Assembly: GCA_020465985.1 (NCBI GenBank)
Contig: JAANYP010002947.1
Coordinates: 1,197,268 to 1,261,267 of the forward strand
Source of the DNA: Centrapalus pauciflorus
Lineage: Eukaryota > Streptophyta > Magnoliopsida > Asterales > Asteraceae
DNA: 64,000 nt
Direction of reading: 5' to 3'
Every line of letters begins with the position of its first letter. The stretch's first letter is position 1. Positions 1 through 12,115 of the stretch are shown piece by piece. A model generated the notes under the pieces. The model saw nothing but the letters and a program-made list of their open reading frames with translations, searched no databases and was not told the origin of the DNA. A program made the translations under genes and the position numbers.

Positions 1-721
1 TCTCACTAGTTTCTAGTTCCTTTGGTACATCTATGGCGACTGGCTCATCGACCTGATCAGCCCAAGCAATTTTCTGTTTTCCTGCAGGTGTTTCACTGGA
101 GGAAGACACAAATTTGACTTTCTTAACCTTGACGGTTGTGTCAGCCACCTTAGGTGTACTTTCTACTATAGGCTCTGGTGTCGGTGTAGGTAGGTCCTCT
201 AAGTCTACTGATTTGTCAGTTTTCTCCTGAGGCTGAGGCACATAGTTTGCATTGAAAGGTGGAGGAATTTCGTGAAATCCTAGACCTACGGGCTTCTTAG
301 ACTGTCTTTGGGCATCTAAAACTTTCCATAGGTTTAGGCTCGAATTCCTAAACTTTTCCAACTTGCTATTCGCCTCGGCTACCTTAACCTTTGTTTCAGC
401 TAGCTCTATGTCCTTGTCCTTAAGACTTTTGGTCAAGGCCTCTACGTGCTCATACATAAGCTCTATCCTAACACACTGCTCACTCAGTTTGTCTTTTAGA
501 ACTATTACGTCTTGAGCATCAGCCTTAAGCTTTTCTTTAAGATCTTGCTTGATATCATTTAGGCTAGCGTTTTCAATTTTTAAATTCTCATTTTGAGCAG
601 TTATGGTTTTATGTGATTCTAAGACTAGATTTACGTTAGAATTAACACATAACGCACATAATTCACGAAAAAGAGAGTAAGTCAGACTAACCTTTGAGTT
701 ATCAGATTCCACGTTGGCCAT
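1..721 (-). CDS. Coiled-coil gag extension of Sirevirus E1 (partial, open at the window edge)
   Basis: The minus frame is open from an ATG at 721-719 to the window edge (240 codons, no stop). After a short start (MANVESDNSKVSLTYS) comes a charged heptad-like stretch of about 110 residues rich in Leu, Lys and Glu, such as DIKQDLKEKLKADAQDVIVL. A Pro/Thr-rich linker follows. It lies in the same frame as the zinc-knuckle ORF and directly follows that ORF's TAG: the stop and this ATG are adjacent codons. In Sireviruses this region lies between the zinc knuckle and protease and is part of one gag-pol protein. Here it could be made only by stop readthrough, by reinitiation, or not at all. Confidence 0.75.
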   Translation of the reverse strand, partial: MANVESDNSKVSLTYSLFRELCALCVNSNVNLVLESHKTITAQNENLKIENASLNDIKQDLKEKLKADAQDVIVLKDKLSEQCVRIELMYEHVEALTKSLKDKDIELAETKVKVAEANSKLEKFRNSSLNLWKVLDAQRQSKKPVGLGFHEIPPPFNANYVPQPQEKTDKSVDLEDLPTPTPEPIVESTPKVADTTVKVKKVKFVSSSSETPAGKQKIAWADQVDEPVAIDVPKELETSE

Positions 722-1198
722 CTAAGCAGCAAACTCCAGCACTGTCTGATCATTCGCCTTCTCTACCCACATCGGACTGCTGTCCCTTGTGGTCTGCTCG
801 TCCCCATCACACCCGGTTTCTGTGACTTCAGCCATGAAGGCTCTAGCATTCGACTCAGGATGTGAACTCCAGTCATAGGTACCATCTAGCTGTCTGTCTG
901 AAGTGACATTGGATAGTAGACCCGCTAGATTGGCTTGACCAGATGATGAACTCGGAAGGTATCGTTGTTGGGACTGATTTTGGAACTGTCCCTGATGCTG
1001 ACTCTGTCCTTGGTATGTCTCCACCTTCGGTCTCTGACACTCCCTGGCGAAGTGTCCCAGTCCTTGACAGTTGTAGCATTTCACCTTGGACTTATCAAAT
1101 CCTATCCCCTTGTTATTCATCGTCAAATTCCTCCCAGTTCGTTTAATGAATCTCTTAACCCTTTGGGTTACCATGGCCAGTTGCCATTTAAGATCCAT
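722..1198 (-). pseudogene. Gag zinc-knuckle segment of E1 (frameshifted from the gag core)
   Basis: The ORF carries a perfect CCHC knuckle, CYNCQGLGHFAREC (C-x2-C-x4-H-x4-C), preceded by a basic stretch (VKRFIKRTGR), as in Copia nucleocapsid. It then has a Gln/Ser-rich linker. It overlaps the end of the gag core ORF by 31 bases in another frame. Homology to Copia gag continues from one frame to the other within the overlap, so a single-base indel near 1190 separates them. It ends at a TAG (722-724) in the frame of the downstream coiled coil. The knuckle would bind the element RNA in the virus-like particle. Confidence 0.8.
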
Positions 1199-2217
1199 TC
1201 CTCAAGATCATCAGGGTCGACCTGATCGTAGTCCTCGTCCCAGAGAGCAGGATCGTTAATCTTCCCTTGAACACAATTCCCGTATGCGGCCACAAAAGAA
1301 GCAAGCAGATTCAAATGTTCTTCTGCTGACTTTGCGCTCATGGGCATCTTCGAGTAGCTCTGAGATGTCGATGCCTGTTGAACTTGAGGCTGCGGTTCTT
1401 CCGATCTTCCTAATCCTAAGAACGCGCGATTCAATGTGTCATCAGTCTCTGCTGGTGACGACGTTTCCCCAGTGAAAAACGCTGTAGCAGTCTTCGGTTC
1501 GGCTGCCGCTGAAGGTTTTGTTGTCTTTCCAAAATACATTGCTGGATTCTGGACTTGTTCGTAATCAGTTTCGGCCTTCAGTAGCTCGAAGTGATATGCC
1601 CGCAACGTTCCCACAATGTCATCCAGAGATTGAGTGTAATACTTGTCCTCGTTCAGCTTGATCATTGCCACATACATAGCCCATTTGGCTGGTAAGGCAT
1701 CAAGAAGCTTGTTGTTCTTGTCTGTATCAGTAAACTCAATCCCATGACTTTCAAGTTCTGTCAACAGATGATAGAACCCGGTGATAATATCATCCAGCTG
1801 TTCATCCTTTAACGCCTTGAAAATTGCAAACTGTTGTTTCAACAGCTCTGTACGCTTTCTACGCACCCTAGGATTACCCCCACACCTCTTCTCTAGCGAC
1901 TCCCAAAGTTCTTTTGACGTCTTTTGAGTTCTAAATGTGTGCAGTATATCCTGAGGCAAATCCATGCGGATCAGCGAGAAAGCTTTGTTTTCGGCCTCAT
2001 ACAATTTCTTATCGACCTCCTTCATCATTTGGTATGATAAGACCTTCTGACGGCCTTCAACTTCTGACACTGGTGGAATATACCCTTCGTCGATACACAC
2101 CCACATGCGCATGTCATTAAAACGCACGAAATCGGTAAACCGATCTTTCCACCAGTAGTAATCCTCGACTTTCATCAGCTTAGGCGGAGCGTTTGCCTTC
2201 CCGACCTCGTGGTCCAT
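1168..2217 (-). pseudogene. Copia gag core (UBN2-like) of E1
   Basis: A 349-aa ORF with the layout of plant Copia Gag. The N-terminus has the YYWWKDRFTDFVRF segment typical of the UBN2/DUF4219 gag start. The central helical capsid-like region includes LWESLEKRCGG, a basic RVRRKRTELLKQQF stretch, and LLTELESHGIEFTDTDKNNKLLDALP. A spacer rich in Ala, Thr and Ser follows. The ATG at 2217 is the first Met after the leader. The frame closes shortly after a frameshift at the point where homology passes to the zinc-knuckle ORF. The product would be the structural protein of the retrotransposon particle. Confidence 0.85.
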
Positions 2218-2881
2218 TTCAAGGAATTTTTAAAGGTTTGACATCTTTTCGAAAGTAATTGAATTTACCTTAATTAATTTAATTCGAAACTAATGAGAAT
2301 TAAGTCTTTCGAATCTAGGTAGATTCGAATGAAATCAGATTCCAATTTATTTGGGATTAAATTCGATTAAGTGTTATAATTCAATTATACTCGAAATTAT
2401 GTCAGATTCGAAAATCCTCAGATTCGAAGGTCAGACAAACTCGAAATTCCAGCAGATTCGAACCCTATTCGAAACTAATCTAAACTCGAATTAAACTCGA
2501 AACTAGGTAGACTCGAGATCCTATTCGAATGCAGCACAGACTCGAAATAGATTCGAAACCCTCTGAAATAGACTCGAAAGGAGCGGATTTTGGTTAGACT
2601 CGAGACTAAGTGTAACCCTAATTACCCCTATTAGATTCGAGCGCCGCAAACTCGAAAAACGGCTAACACTTTGATTTTTTGACGTTTTGTAGATTAAATC
2701 AGTATTTTTCCAACGAAAAATAATGATTTCGATCAAAAACGTGAAAAACCACAAAGTATTTTCCGAATAAGAATTTGCTAAGCTTGAAAACACGATTTTG
2801 AGAGAAAAACCGTCCAACTAGCGTCAAGAAACCTAGAATGTATCTAGATGAACACGAAGAACACCAAGAACACTCTGTAGT
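2218..2881 (-). promoter_or_regulatory. 5' leader of E1 with TTCGAA/CTCGAA motif array
   Basis: Between the primer-binding site and the gag ATG there is no credible ORF. From about 2270 to 2660 the motifs gattcgaa, actcgaaa and attcgaaac recur every 10-30 bp, all centred on TCGA. The same motif occurs in the adjacent LTR (about 3080-3320). Confidence 0.6.
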
Positions 2882-2892
2882 CTCTGATACCA
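2882..2892 (-). other. Primer-binding site of E1 (initiator Met-tRNA)
   Basis: The minus strand reads TGGTATCAGAG two bases inside the LTR end, which is the usual complement to the 3' end of plant initiator Met-tRNA. It fixes the 5' LTR boundary and the orientation. Confidence 0.85.
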
Positions 2893-2894
2893 CT

Positions 2895-3540
2895 TGTAAG
2901 GTCTACCAATACGAGATCTATCTAGACGCGGAGCCGTCAACGAGTGCGGAATCCTCGTTAACGGGTAGACGGAAACAACTCTCAACTACGAAACACGGAG
3001 ACTATCAGAGGCTGAACGAACGACACACGAACGATCCTACGAACTGATTCTCTCCGAAAGAACACACACCAAGCTGATAAACTCGAGATCGCTTTATGCT
3101 TAATCCCTCACGAATTCTGCAAAAAGTCTGATAATATCTCGAGTCTATCCCTAATTATAGACCCTGATTCGAGTCTGTTATGGGCCAAACTCGAATCTGG
3201 CCCAAGGCCCATTCGAGTTTGTCCACAAAGACACTCTCGAATCTGGCCTCATTCGAATCTAGGGCTACATTCGAATCTATCACAGATTCGAATGCCAAGC
3301 CTTGTATGATTCGAATCTAGCATTTCACATAAACAACTAAGTGTTGAAACTTATGTTATTAACTTATGCTTGAATTTATCTTTGTACTTTATGTTTGAAC
3401 TTCTTGTAATACGTTACATCAAGTTCAAACATACAAACACTAATAAATGTCAACCACATATAAACATATATAACAAACACTTGCTAACATCACAATGTAG
3501 GATCACTTAGACTGCTATCGTCACACAGGATGTACCAACA
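2895..3540 (-). repeat. 5' LTR of Sirevirus E1
   Basis: 646 bp, bounded by TG...CA in element sense (starts TGTTGGTACATCC at 3540, ends ACCTTACA at 2895) and immediately next to the primer-binding site. It holds a second group of TTCGAATCT/ACTCGAAT motifs (about 3080-3320). The partner LTR is outside the window. Confidence 0.75.
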
Positions 3541-3889
3541 ATTTTTAACAATAGAATTATAACATTACATTGAAATTATCTCTATGTACTTGTACATGTT
3601 CAATTCTACGAGTGATGCTATAGAGAAAGAGAGAGAGAGAGAAAGATAGACGACGTTACAAAATTGTAGGAGAAACTGATGAAATATAAACGGAATGATT
3701 GTAGGAGATAAAAATAGAAAATTTTATTTGATTGTTGTCAAATTATTACTCATATACCAAGATTATTCTTTTGTTACCAAACACCCTTGTTTTATTTAAA
3801 ACATATCTATACTTTAAATTTAACTCATTATTAATAGGCAAACATGGGTGGACTCCAGTACTCCAATATTATATTGGACTCCATGGAAC

Positions 3890-3892
<3 letters not shown>
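3541..3892. other. AT-rich spacer without a gene
   Basis: I see no ORF with recognisable homology, only a short GA-rich run near 3628-3645 and AT-rich filler. Confidence 0.6.

Positions 3893-3982
<90 letters not shown>
3893..3982. repeat. (TA)n microsatellite 1
   Basis: About 45 uninterrupted TA units. It abuts the left end of a MITE-like element. Confidence 0.95.

Positions 3983-4977
<995 letters not shown>

Positions 4978-5016
<39 letters not shown>
4978..5016. repeat. (TA)n microsatellite 3
   Basis: About 19 AT units, closing the block of alternating MITEs and (TA)n tracts. Confidence 0.95.
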
Positions 5017-5020
<4 letters not shown>

Positions 5021-6222
5021 GTATCTCTACCTTATATTTGAAGATAATGATTAGAAACAGAGAAGGTGAGGCACATAGCTGGCTTCTATTTCTTGTCCTT
5101 TTCAATCTTTGCTGGTTGTTATGTTTTCTTCTTTTTTATTTAATTGTATTTTATTTTTCTATAAATTGTGTGCTGTTTGTTGAAGAAGCAAACAACAAGA
5201 CACCAAGAATATAATATAATTAATATATTTAAATTTAAAATTCATTTATATCTTTAACTGTTTGACTTTTGGGCTACAATAACTTTGTTAATTTGGATAA
5301 AATAAACTCATTAAACGTGCCCAATGTGATTTATTAAATTAAATTAAAGAAAAAAAAGTTACGAATCACTTTATTCTTAAACTAAATATATTTGGTTGGA
5401 ATATTTTGTATTTTAATTTAACTTATAAAATTCTTATCTCACAAATATTAGTCAAATTTCATTGATACTCATTTTTTATATAACATATAGCTAGTGAGTG
5501 GACTTACTGAATAGTGAATTACATAATAATATTTATCGAACAATTTATTCTTGATTAATGATTCGTTGTTAGCAATACTGAATAAATATACTAAAACCAT
5601 CGAAAAAAAGATTTGATTCATGATAATACATTTATCCGTAATAACACTGAATCAAATCTTTGTATGTGTTTTGATATTCCAATTTTGTATCCAATATAAG
5701 CGAGTAAAGAGGATTTTATATGATTTTTTTATGATATTAAACACTTACTAAACATTTAAATTATTTTTATTTTTACCAACCAAATTGAATAATAAAATGC
5801 ATGTTAGTGTGGACACAGTTTCTTCCATGTCCATTCCTTTTATTCTTTCTTCTTTTCTTATATATATATATATTTATATGTCTCTTTTTCTCTTTCCATC
5901 ACAAAAAACACGCACATTGTGTGAAAAAACTGTGTGTTTTTTAAACCAAAACCAAAACCCAATTCAAACCAAACCAAAATCTTGATTTTGGTTGCTTTCT
6001 TCTTCAGTTTTAGTTGCATCAGAAAACTAGAGGGGGGTAATTTGTAATTCTGTAAAAGTGGGTCAGAATCTTGGTTCTTTCTTCATTCATGGTTTTCCTC
6101 CACCTTAAGTTTCCAAAAACTTCATGAACACTTCTCAAAATTAAATCCCTTCTCTTTCACATTTTTCCACTTTCAAATTTCATATATTAGTGTTACAATT
6201 TGATCTGAATTTTACAAGGAGG
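5017..6222 (+). promoter_or_regulatory. Upstream region and 5' leader of the BAG gene
   Basis: AT-rich with no convincing ORF. A TATATATATATATTTATA run at about 5861-5878 could serve as a TATA region. It is followed by a CT-rich stretch (ctctttttctctttcc), as is common around plant transcription starts, and then by leader-like sequence to the ATG at 6223. The start of transcription cannot be fixed from sequence alone. Confidence 0.4.
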
Positions 6223-8609
6223 ATGTGGGGTGTGAAATCAAGAGAGTTTGGAAAAGTTCCGGCGGCAAAAGGCGGTGGTTCCGGTGGCGGTGGTAGGGAG
6301 GTGGGTGTGGCAGCTTGGGAACTCAGGCCAGGTGGAATGTTGGTGCAGAAGAGGAATTCAGATGTGATTAATCAAAGTCAAACCCTAGTTCCCATCATTA
6401 AAGTCAAAGTCAAATATGGCTCAACTTATCATGAAGTCAACATTAAATCTCAATCAACTTTTGGTAATTTGACTAATTTTCTTTGAATTTTTTTTATTTA
6501 ATTATGTTTTTGTACATACAAATATGTAGGTATTATTAAGGGTTAATATTGAAAAAAATAACAAACTAAGTATCGATTAAGTCATTAAACTTTTTTTCTG
6601 AGTGTTTAAGTCGCTAAACAAAGTTTGCCTTATTCAAAACTTTATATTTTTAACCTGCTACCTGCTTAACAGGTAAAATAATTAGTTACTAGAATAGTTT
6701 ATTATTAAAAAAACCAACTTTCTTTTCCAATTTTCAGGATTGGACTTTCTTTTTTCTTGTTTAGGACACTGTATCGTTTACCGGTTAGTGACCTGCTAAA
6801 CATGTCAAATATATAGTTTTGAATAAGACAAAAATTGTCTAGGGACTTAATCAGTCGGAAAAAAAGTACAGTGACTTAATCGATTAATTCAAGTTCTTAG
6901 GGTTTTCTCAATATTAGCCCTATTATTAAAATACATGCATCAGGTCATTGTACGGTACAATTATGAATTTTGATCTGATATCGTATGTCGATGAATTTAT
7001 ATACAGGGGAATTAAAGAAATCGTTAGCAAAACCCACCGGATTAAATCCATTGGATCAAAAAATTGTATTTAAAGACAAGGAACGAGACTCGAAAACGTA
7101 TCTTGATGAAGTGGGAGTCAAAGATGGATCGAGAATGGTGTTATTTGATGATATACTGAGTCGAGAAAAAAGATTAGTTGAGAATCTTAAAAATCCGAAA
7201 ATTGATAAAGCTAAAAAGGAGATCATTGAGATCAGTATGGAAACCGATAAGCTTGCTAAACAGGTGACATTAATTTTTATTTTTTGGTATATTTTTCCAA
7301 AATTTAAAATTGGTGGAATAATTAATAAATTACTAACATTTTATTTTTTATAATTAATTTAAATAAATGGGTAGGTTGGTAATTTGGAAATAGAGATTTA
7401 TGGAGGAAAGAAAATGGAAGAGAAAGTGTTGTTGAATTTGATCGAATTGTTGATGTCACAATTGATCAAACTTGATGGAATTGTAGCCGATGGAGATGTG
7501 AAATTACAAAGGAGAATGCAGGTAAATAAATATAAAAACTAGCAACTTACTTTTTTATTATCTCGTTTTAGTTTTTATACTTTTTGGAAAAATCATGTAA
7601 AAACCAATGTACTTCCGGTATTTTTTTAATAAGTTATTATATCAAAAACGTTTCTGTAAAAGTCCCTCAACTTAAAAATATTTTCATGAAAATCACTACA
7701 CATAAAATGTTTCCATAAAAGTGCTTTTACTTTTTAAAATCTTCTGAAAAATCCTTAAAAAATCCCGTATAACAACAAAATTCGTAAAAAAAATTCAAGC
7801 TGAATGACATTTACGGAAACGTTTTCGGTACAAGAATTTAATCGAAAAATATCAAAAGTACATTGGTTTTATATATAATTTTTCCTTAAGCCTTTTGCTT
7901 GTATAGAATTGCCCTTTTCAAAATCCATAATTATAATTTCGCTTTTAAACTACACTTTTTATTGACAAACTTACACTTTTAGTTACCCTTTATTTAATTT
8001 AAATTGTAAAACTAGAAACGATTTTAAAACTATAGTACCTTAATCTTTATGAAAAAAGTATTATGACGTAAACAATACAAACTAAAAATAGGTTGCTATT
8101 ATTTGACTTAATTATATATATTTATTGGTATCGAATACGTTATCATCATTTCAAAACCCATTCAAATTTAATCATTATGGTTTTTTCGTAACACTTTTAT
8201 TATTATGTTATACTTTAATGACGTTTAGTTTATGATAATGATCAAAATGCGGATTTTGAAAGTTAATAATTTAATGAATACGGAAAAAAAATACAATGAC
8301 ATATATATAACAAATAAAAAGTATGTTGATATTACGTATATAAACTTTCTAAAACACGTTTGACATTTTGATAATTGTGTTGATTTATTATAGGTAAAAA
8401 AAGTACAACGATATATTGAACTGCTTGATGAGTTGAAGATCCGTAATTCCAAAATCGCAAGCATTAGTAATGGGGCTAACGTACGAGCTGTATTACAACG
8501 ACACTCAGATAAAATATCGTTTGAGCAAAAACTCATAGCGCCGTTAGAGAAGCAACGCGACTCGATTAAGTGGCCGATTGTGGTTACGACCGAATGGGAG
8601 AAATTTTGA
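6223..8609 (+). CDS. BAG: BAG-family molecular chaperone regulator (ubiquitin-like plus BAG domain), four exons
   Basis: Exons 6223-6463, 7007-7263, 7375-7521 and 8394-8609, all with GT/AG introns, join in frame to 286 aa. Domains: a Gly-rich N-terminus, then WELRPGGMLVQKR (about residues 32-44), which I recognise from plant BAG1-4 proteins. A ubiquitin-like domain follows at about 59-130 (IKVKVKYGSTYHEVNI through DGSRMVLFDD). A helical BAG domain lies at about 150-235. BAG proteins bind the ATPase domain of Hsc70/Hsp70 and act as nucleotide-exchange co-chaperones; in plants they are linked to stress and cell-death control. The length fits the BAG1-4 group (about 270-340 aa). An upstream in-frame GTG exists, but the ATG at 6223 is the natural start. 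Introns 1 and 3 carry MITEs. No break is seen; likely functional. Confidence 0.9.
6540..6920. mobile_element. MITE in BAG intron 1 (long TIRs, 9-bp target duplication)
   Basis: 381 bp flanked by perfect 9-bp direct repeats TATTATTAA (6531-6539 and 6921-6929). Its terminal inverted repeats begin GGGTTAATATTGA / GGGCTAATATTGA and extend imperfectly for over 100 bp, sharing ATCGATTAAGTCA and CTTATTCAAAAC. The 9-bp duplication and long TIRs point to a Mutator-type MITE. No ORF. Confidence 0.8.
7586..7885. mobile_element. MITE-like inverted-repeat element in BAG intron 3
   Basis: About 300 bp. The ends are imperfect inverted repeats sharing GGAAAAAT and AAAACCAATGTACTT in mirror positions. The interior carries related runs (gtttctgtaaaagtcc, tgtttccataaaagtg). 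I could not define a clear target duplication. Confidence 0.55.
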
Positions 8610-9058
8610 TGTGGGAAAATTATCGAACAAAAAATCACCAAAGGAAGAGTTGCAATGAATTTCTTGGTGTGAAATGTCACTATTATCCTTTATTTTTTGT
8701 TTTTTTTTTTTTTTAAAAAAAAAAGTTCAGCTGTATTTTATTTGTATCTATATCTCTCTCTCTTGTTTGAGGGTAAATATGGGTTCAAATTATGATTTTT
8801 ATTTTGTATATATATATGTGATTCAAAGGTTTACTGGATGCTATATGCTTTTATATGAATATAGTTTATATTTCACTTTTATTTTATTTTTATTTTTGAA
8901 TAATATGCATTGCTTATTTAGTATTTATTTACAAACATAACTTAAAAGCCAAATATTTTAAGCATGTTGCAAAGTGAACATGACATAAGACGAAACGGTT
9001 TTAAGACATTTATTTTGAGTATCTAAGATTCAAAAACAATCATCTGATATGAATTATA
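8610..9058. other. 3' flank of the BAG gene
   Basis: Probable 3' UTR followed by AT-rich DNA with a T/A homopolymer run near 8698-8725. I see no further gene. Confidence 0.5.
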
Positions 9059-9380
9059 GGGTTAGTACCATTTTGACTATCTATCTATCAGATTTGTTTT
9101 ATTTAGCCATTAAATTATTTTTTGTCTTGATTTAGCCACTAAATTTTAGTTTGATGTTCTACTTTGGAGATAATGAATAAAACTAATGGTAAAATCAGTG
9201 CAAAGTATGATAGTTTAGTGGTAAAATCGGTATAATTTTCAGTGGTTAAATTTATAATAAAAAGTTTAATGGCTAAATGTGTATACAAAAAATAGTTTAG
9301 TGGTCAAATCGAGAGCAAAATAATTAAGTGGCTAAACTAAAAATATCTGAAAATTGAATGGTCAAAATGATACTTAACCC
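9059..9380. mobile_element. MITE, family 1 copy A
   Basis: 322 bp. Ends GGGTTAGTACCATTTTGAC and, reverse complemented, GGGTTAAGTATCATTTTGAC form TIRs. Flanks TGAATTATA / TAAATTATA are a 9-bp target duplication with one mismatch. The interior repeats 'gtggctaaat'-like phrases. The same family is at 13453-13769. Non-coding. Confidence 0.75.
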
Positions 9381-9389
9381 TAAATTATA

Positions 9390-10500
9390 ATACAAAAAGT
9401 TTAAAATTAAGATTATATTTTGATTAAAAAAATTAAAAGATGATTTAAAAAAAAGTACATATAAATAAAGGATTAAAATTTAGGAAAATCGGTTGAAGAA
9501 ACTCATCCAATGTATACTTTTTCAATTTTGAATCCTAATAACATTTATATGTTATTTTATTGATCAAATATTATTTTATTAGACGAATGCTTGACTCAAA
9601 ATAATGATATATGTTTTATATGTGTTACAAAATGATAATATACAACACACCCTTACATTGGTTATGTTTTGATTAACATATACAAAATTTGATGATATTT
9701 AGTTGAAAAAAATCATTAAATAAAAATAAGGAACATGTTAAATTAACGTGGTGTGAACGAGAACAACATAAACTTTGCTTCTTTAAATAGATCGAGCTTA
9801 TCAATGATGTTATAGGATCTAGCTCGACTCTTGTTTCTATGTGTGTACAATGATATATACATGTGTCTTAAAAGTTTAGGCTCGACCTTAGTTATTAAAC
9901 AAGCTATAAACAAAACTTGAACTTGACTCAAGTTAGCATTATACAAAACTCGAGACTCAATCGAAAAACAAATGAACTGTACTAGAGCAGAACTCAACCG
10001 AAATAAGTACCACTAGGTTCGGTATTTTTCTTCCATTTTTAGTTTCGATTAAATCCTTGTTCTTTATGTACTTTTTTATCGTAAAAGTCAGGTATCATTT
10101 GGTTCGGTTTCAATTTTACATGATTTTCAGTTGGATTTGATCCAATCCGACTTTAAATCGTTACATACCTCTAATTCAAACTCATGTAACTCAAATTTTA
10201 ATCAAACTTTTTAACTAAATGTCATAATAAGTTTACTATATTAAAAAAATAAAAAAGATATTATTAGGTGTGATTGGAGTCAAAATGAAAATAATAAATA
10301 TGAAAGGCATGAGGAAACAAGGCACATTGTGTGGGGTTAAGGCTAGCCTCCTCACCAATCATTATCCTTTTGTAAGCTAGACCAATTATCACAACCTATT
10401 TTCCTCACCAAACAACAAACTTTCAATAATGCAATGGGTTTGTAAGAACAATTCCAAGTGATAAATTAATATTTGATTAAATTCAACATACATATGTTTT
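9390..10500. other. AT-rich intergenic DNA
   Basis: No supported gene and no clear repeat structure apart from poly-A/T runs. Confidence 0.5.
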
Positions 10501-10509
10501 TGGAATGAC

Positions 10510-10930
10510 AACGATATTATTAAAAAAACACCTCAGCAAGAAGTTGAAAGTAAAAGTACAAAGCAACACCGAAGGAAAAAACAAGACAACAGCGATCAAA
10601 GAGCCTTAAGAAGAAAAAATGAAAAACGAATCATTAAGCCATAAACTTCATTCTAGCTTTATACGTATCTTTCTTCTTGAATTTATCCAATAGAATGACC
10701 AAGCTTGAACAAAGCTAATGAGAGAAGTGCACGCCAATGAAACCCAAATCGTAGCCCCAAGAGAGCAAAGAGGCTGCTAAAATGTCCAATGGACCATCGA
10801 CCCCCCACCACATTTTAAAATCCGTAATCAACAACCTAGAAACATTACAATTGCAAAACATGTTATTTTTTGCATTTCGGGGCGTCATCATCGCATATGG
10901 GACAAACCAACGATTAAATTCAATAACTTA
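10510..10930 (-). pseudogene. Possible relic of a LINE reverse transcriptase C-terminus
   Basis: This stretch is less AT-rich than its surroundings. On the minus strand it gives interrupted fragments resembling the Cys/His region and the Trp-rich tail that follow reverse transcriptase in plant LINEs (Cys-x2-Cys-like start, then WWGVDGPLDILAASLLSWG). Stops and frameshifts interrupt it. This is pattern recognition only and the identity is weak. Confidence 0.3.
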
Positions 10931-10979
10931 TATTGATTGGAATATTGGATCCTTTAAATTTGTGTTTTTATGTTAGCAA

Positions 10980-11210
10980 AATCAAATTGGTTTTATATTA
11001 GGATTATATAAAGAAAAATTATATAAAAAGAACCCGTCAAATAACAAGTCTTTATTATTTTAAGTTTATGTACAAAAAGAGTATTTCACCATTTAAATCT
11101 CATTAAAATGTTTTCTTTGGGTGTGAAACAATTCCTAAATAAAGTTTAATTTTTGATTATGTTCAATATCTTAGATTGATTGGATACGTTAAAATTTACT
11201 TTTTAAATCC
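10980..11210. other. AT-rich intergenic DNA
   Basis: Nothing recognisable. Confidence 0.5.
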
Positions 11211-11212
11211 GG

Positions 11213-11262
<50 letters not shown>
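11211..11262. repeat. (ATT)n microsatellite
   Basis: About 16 ATT units. Confidence 0.95.
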
Positions 11263-11477
11263 ATACAAGTATTTTTGTAACATCTTGCCTTGTTACCAAG
11301 TTAGAGCCCTAAGTTATACACATTTTAAATGATTTTCGGCTCAGTGTTTTGCAAAATGTGCATAATCTTATACAAGTCTTTTTTTTTTTTTTGGCTTGCA
11401 TTTTTTTTATTTGTTTTATCTTGTAATTTATGAACATCTTTTTGTAATTTATAAAATAAAATTATTACTAACAATTT

Positions 11478-11578
<101 letters not shown>

Positions 11579-11638
11579 TTTTTCTGATAAAAATATGGAA
11601 ACAACAGATAGGTATTATAATTAATCTAACAAATACTT

Positions 11639-11861
<223 letters not shown>

Positions 11862-12115
11862 ATTATTAATGTTTGTGTGATTGTGTCCTCCATTTCTTCG
11901 ATGTGTTTTATGGATTGGGCCGGTTTAAATTAGTATGATGCATATACGATTTTAAATATTAATAAATAACGAAGAAGCCCAAACCCAAGTTTCTGTGTTT
12001 CTATGTGTTCAATTATTATTTTAAGAATTAATTTTAATTATTAATTACTAAATCTAAAAAATTATTATGTTTTTCAATGGTAAGTTATTTAAAAAGTTCT
12101 TTTTTAAAAGTTATA

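Larger units (their letters stand above)
1..3540 (-). mobile_element. Sirevirus-type Copia retrotransposon E1, 5' part (runs off the left edge)
   Basis: On the minus strand, in order, there is a 5' LTR (2895-3540), an initiator-Met-tRNA primer-binding site (2882-2892), a leader rich in TTCGAA/CTCGAA motifs, a Copia gag core, a CCHC zinc knuckle and a long coiled-coil segment. The element leaves the window before protease and pol. A long coiled-coil gag extension is a known property of the Sirevirus (SIRE/Maximus) lineage. Gag is broken by one frameshift and one in-frame stop, so this copy is probably defective. The left LTR and target duplication lie outside the window and could not be checked. 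Confidence 0.85.

Noticed and set aside
10782..10976. Plus-strand ORF of 64 codons
   Set aside because: Antisense to the possible LINE relic, and no recognisable protein.
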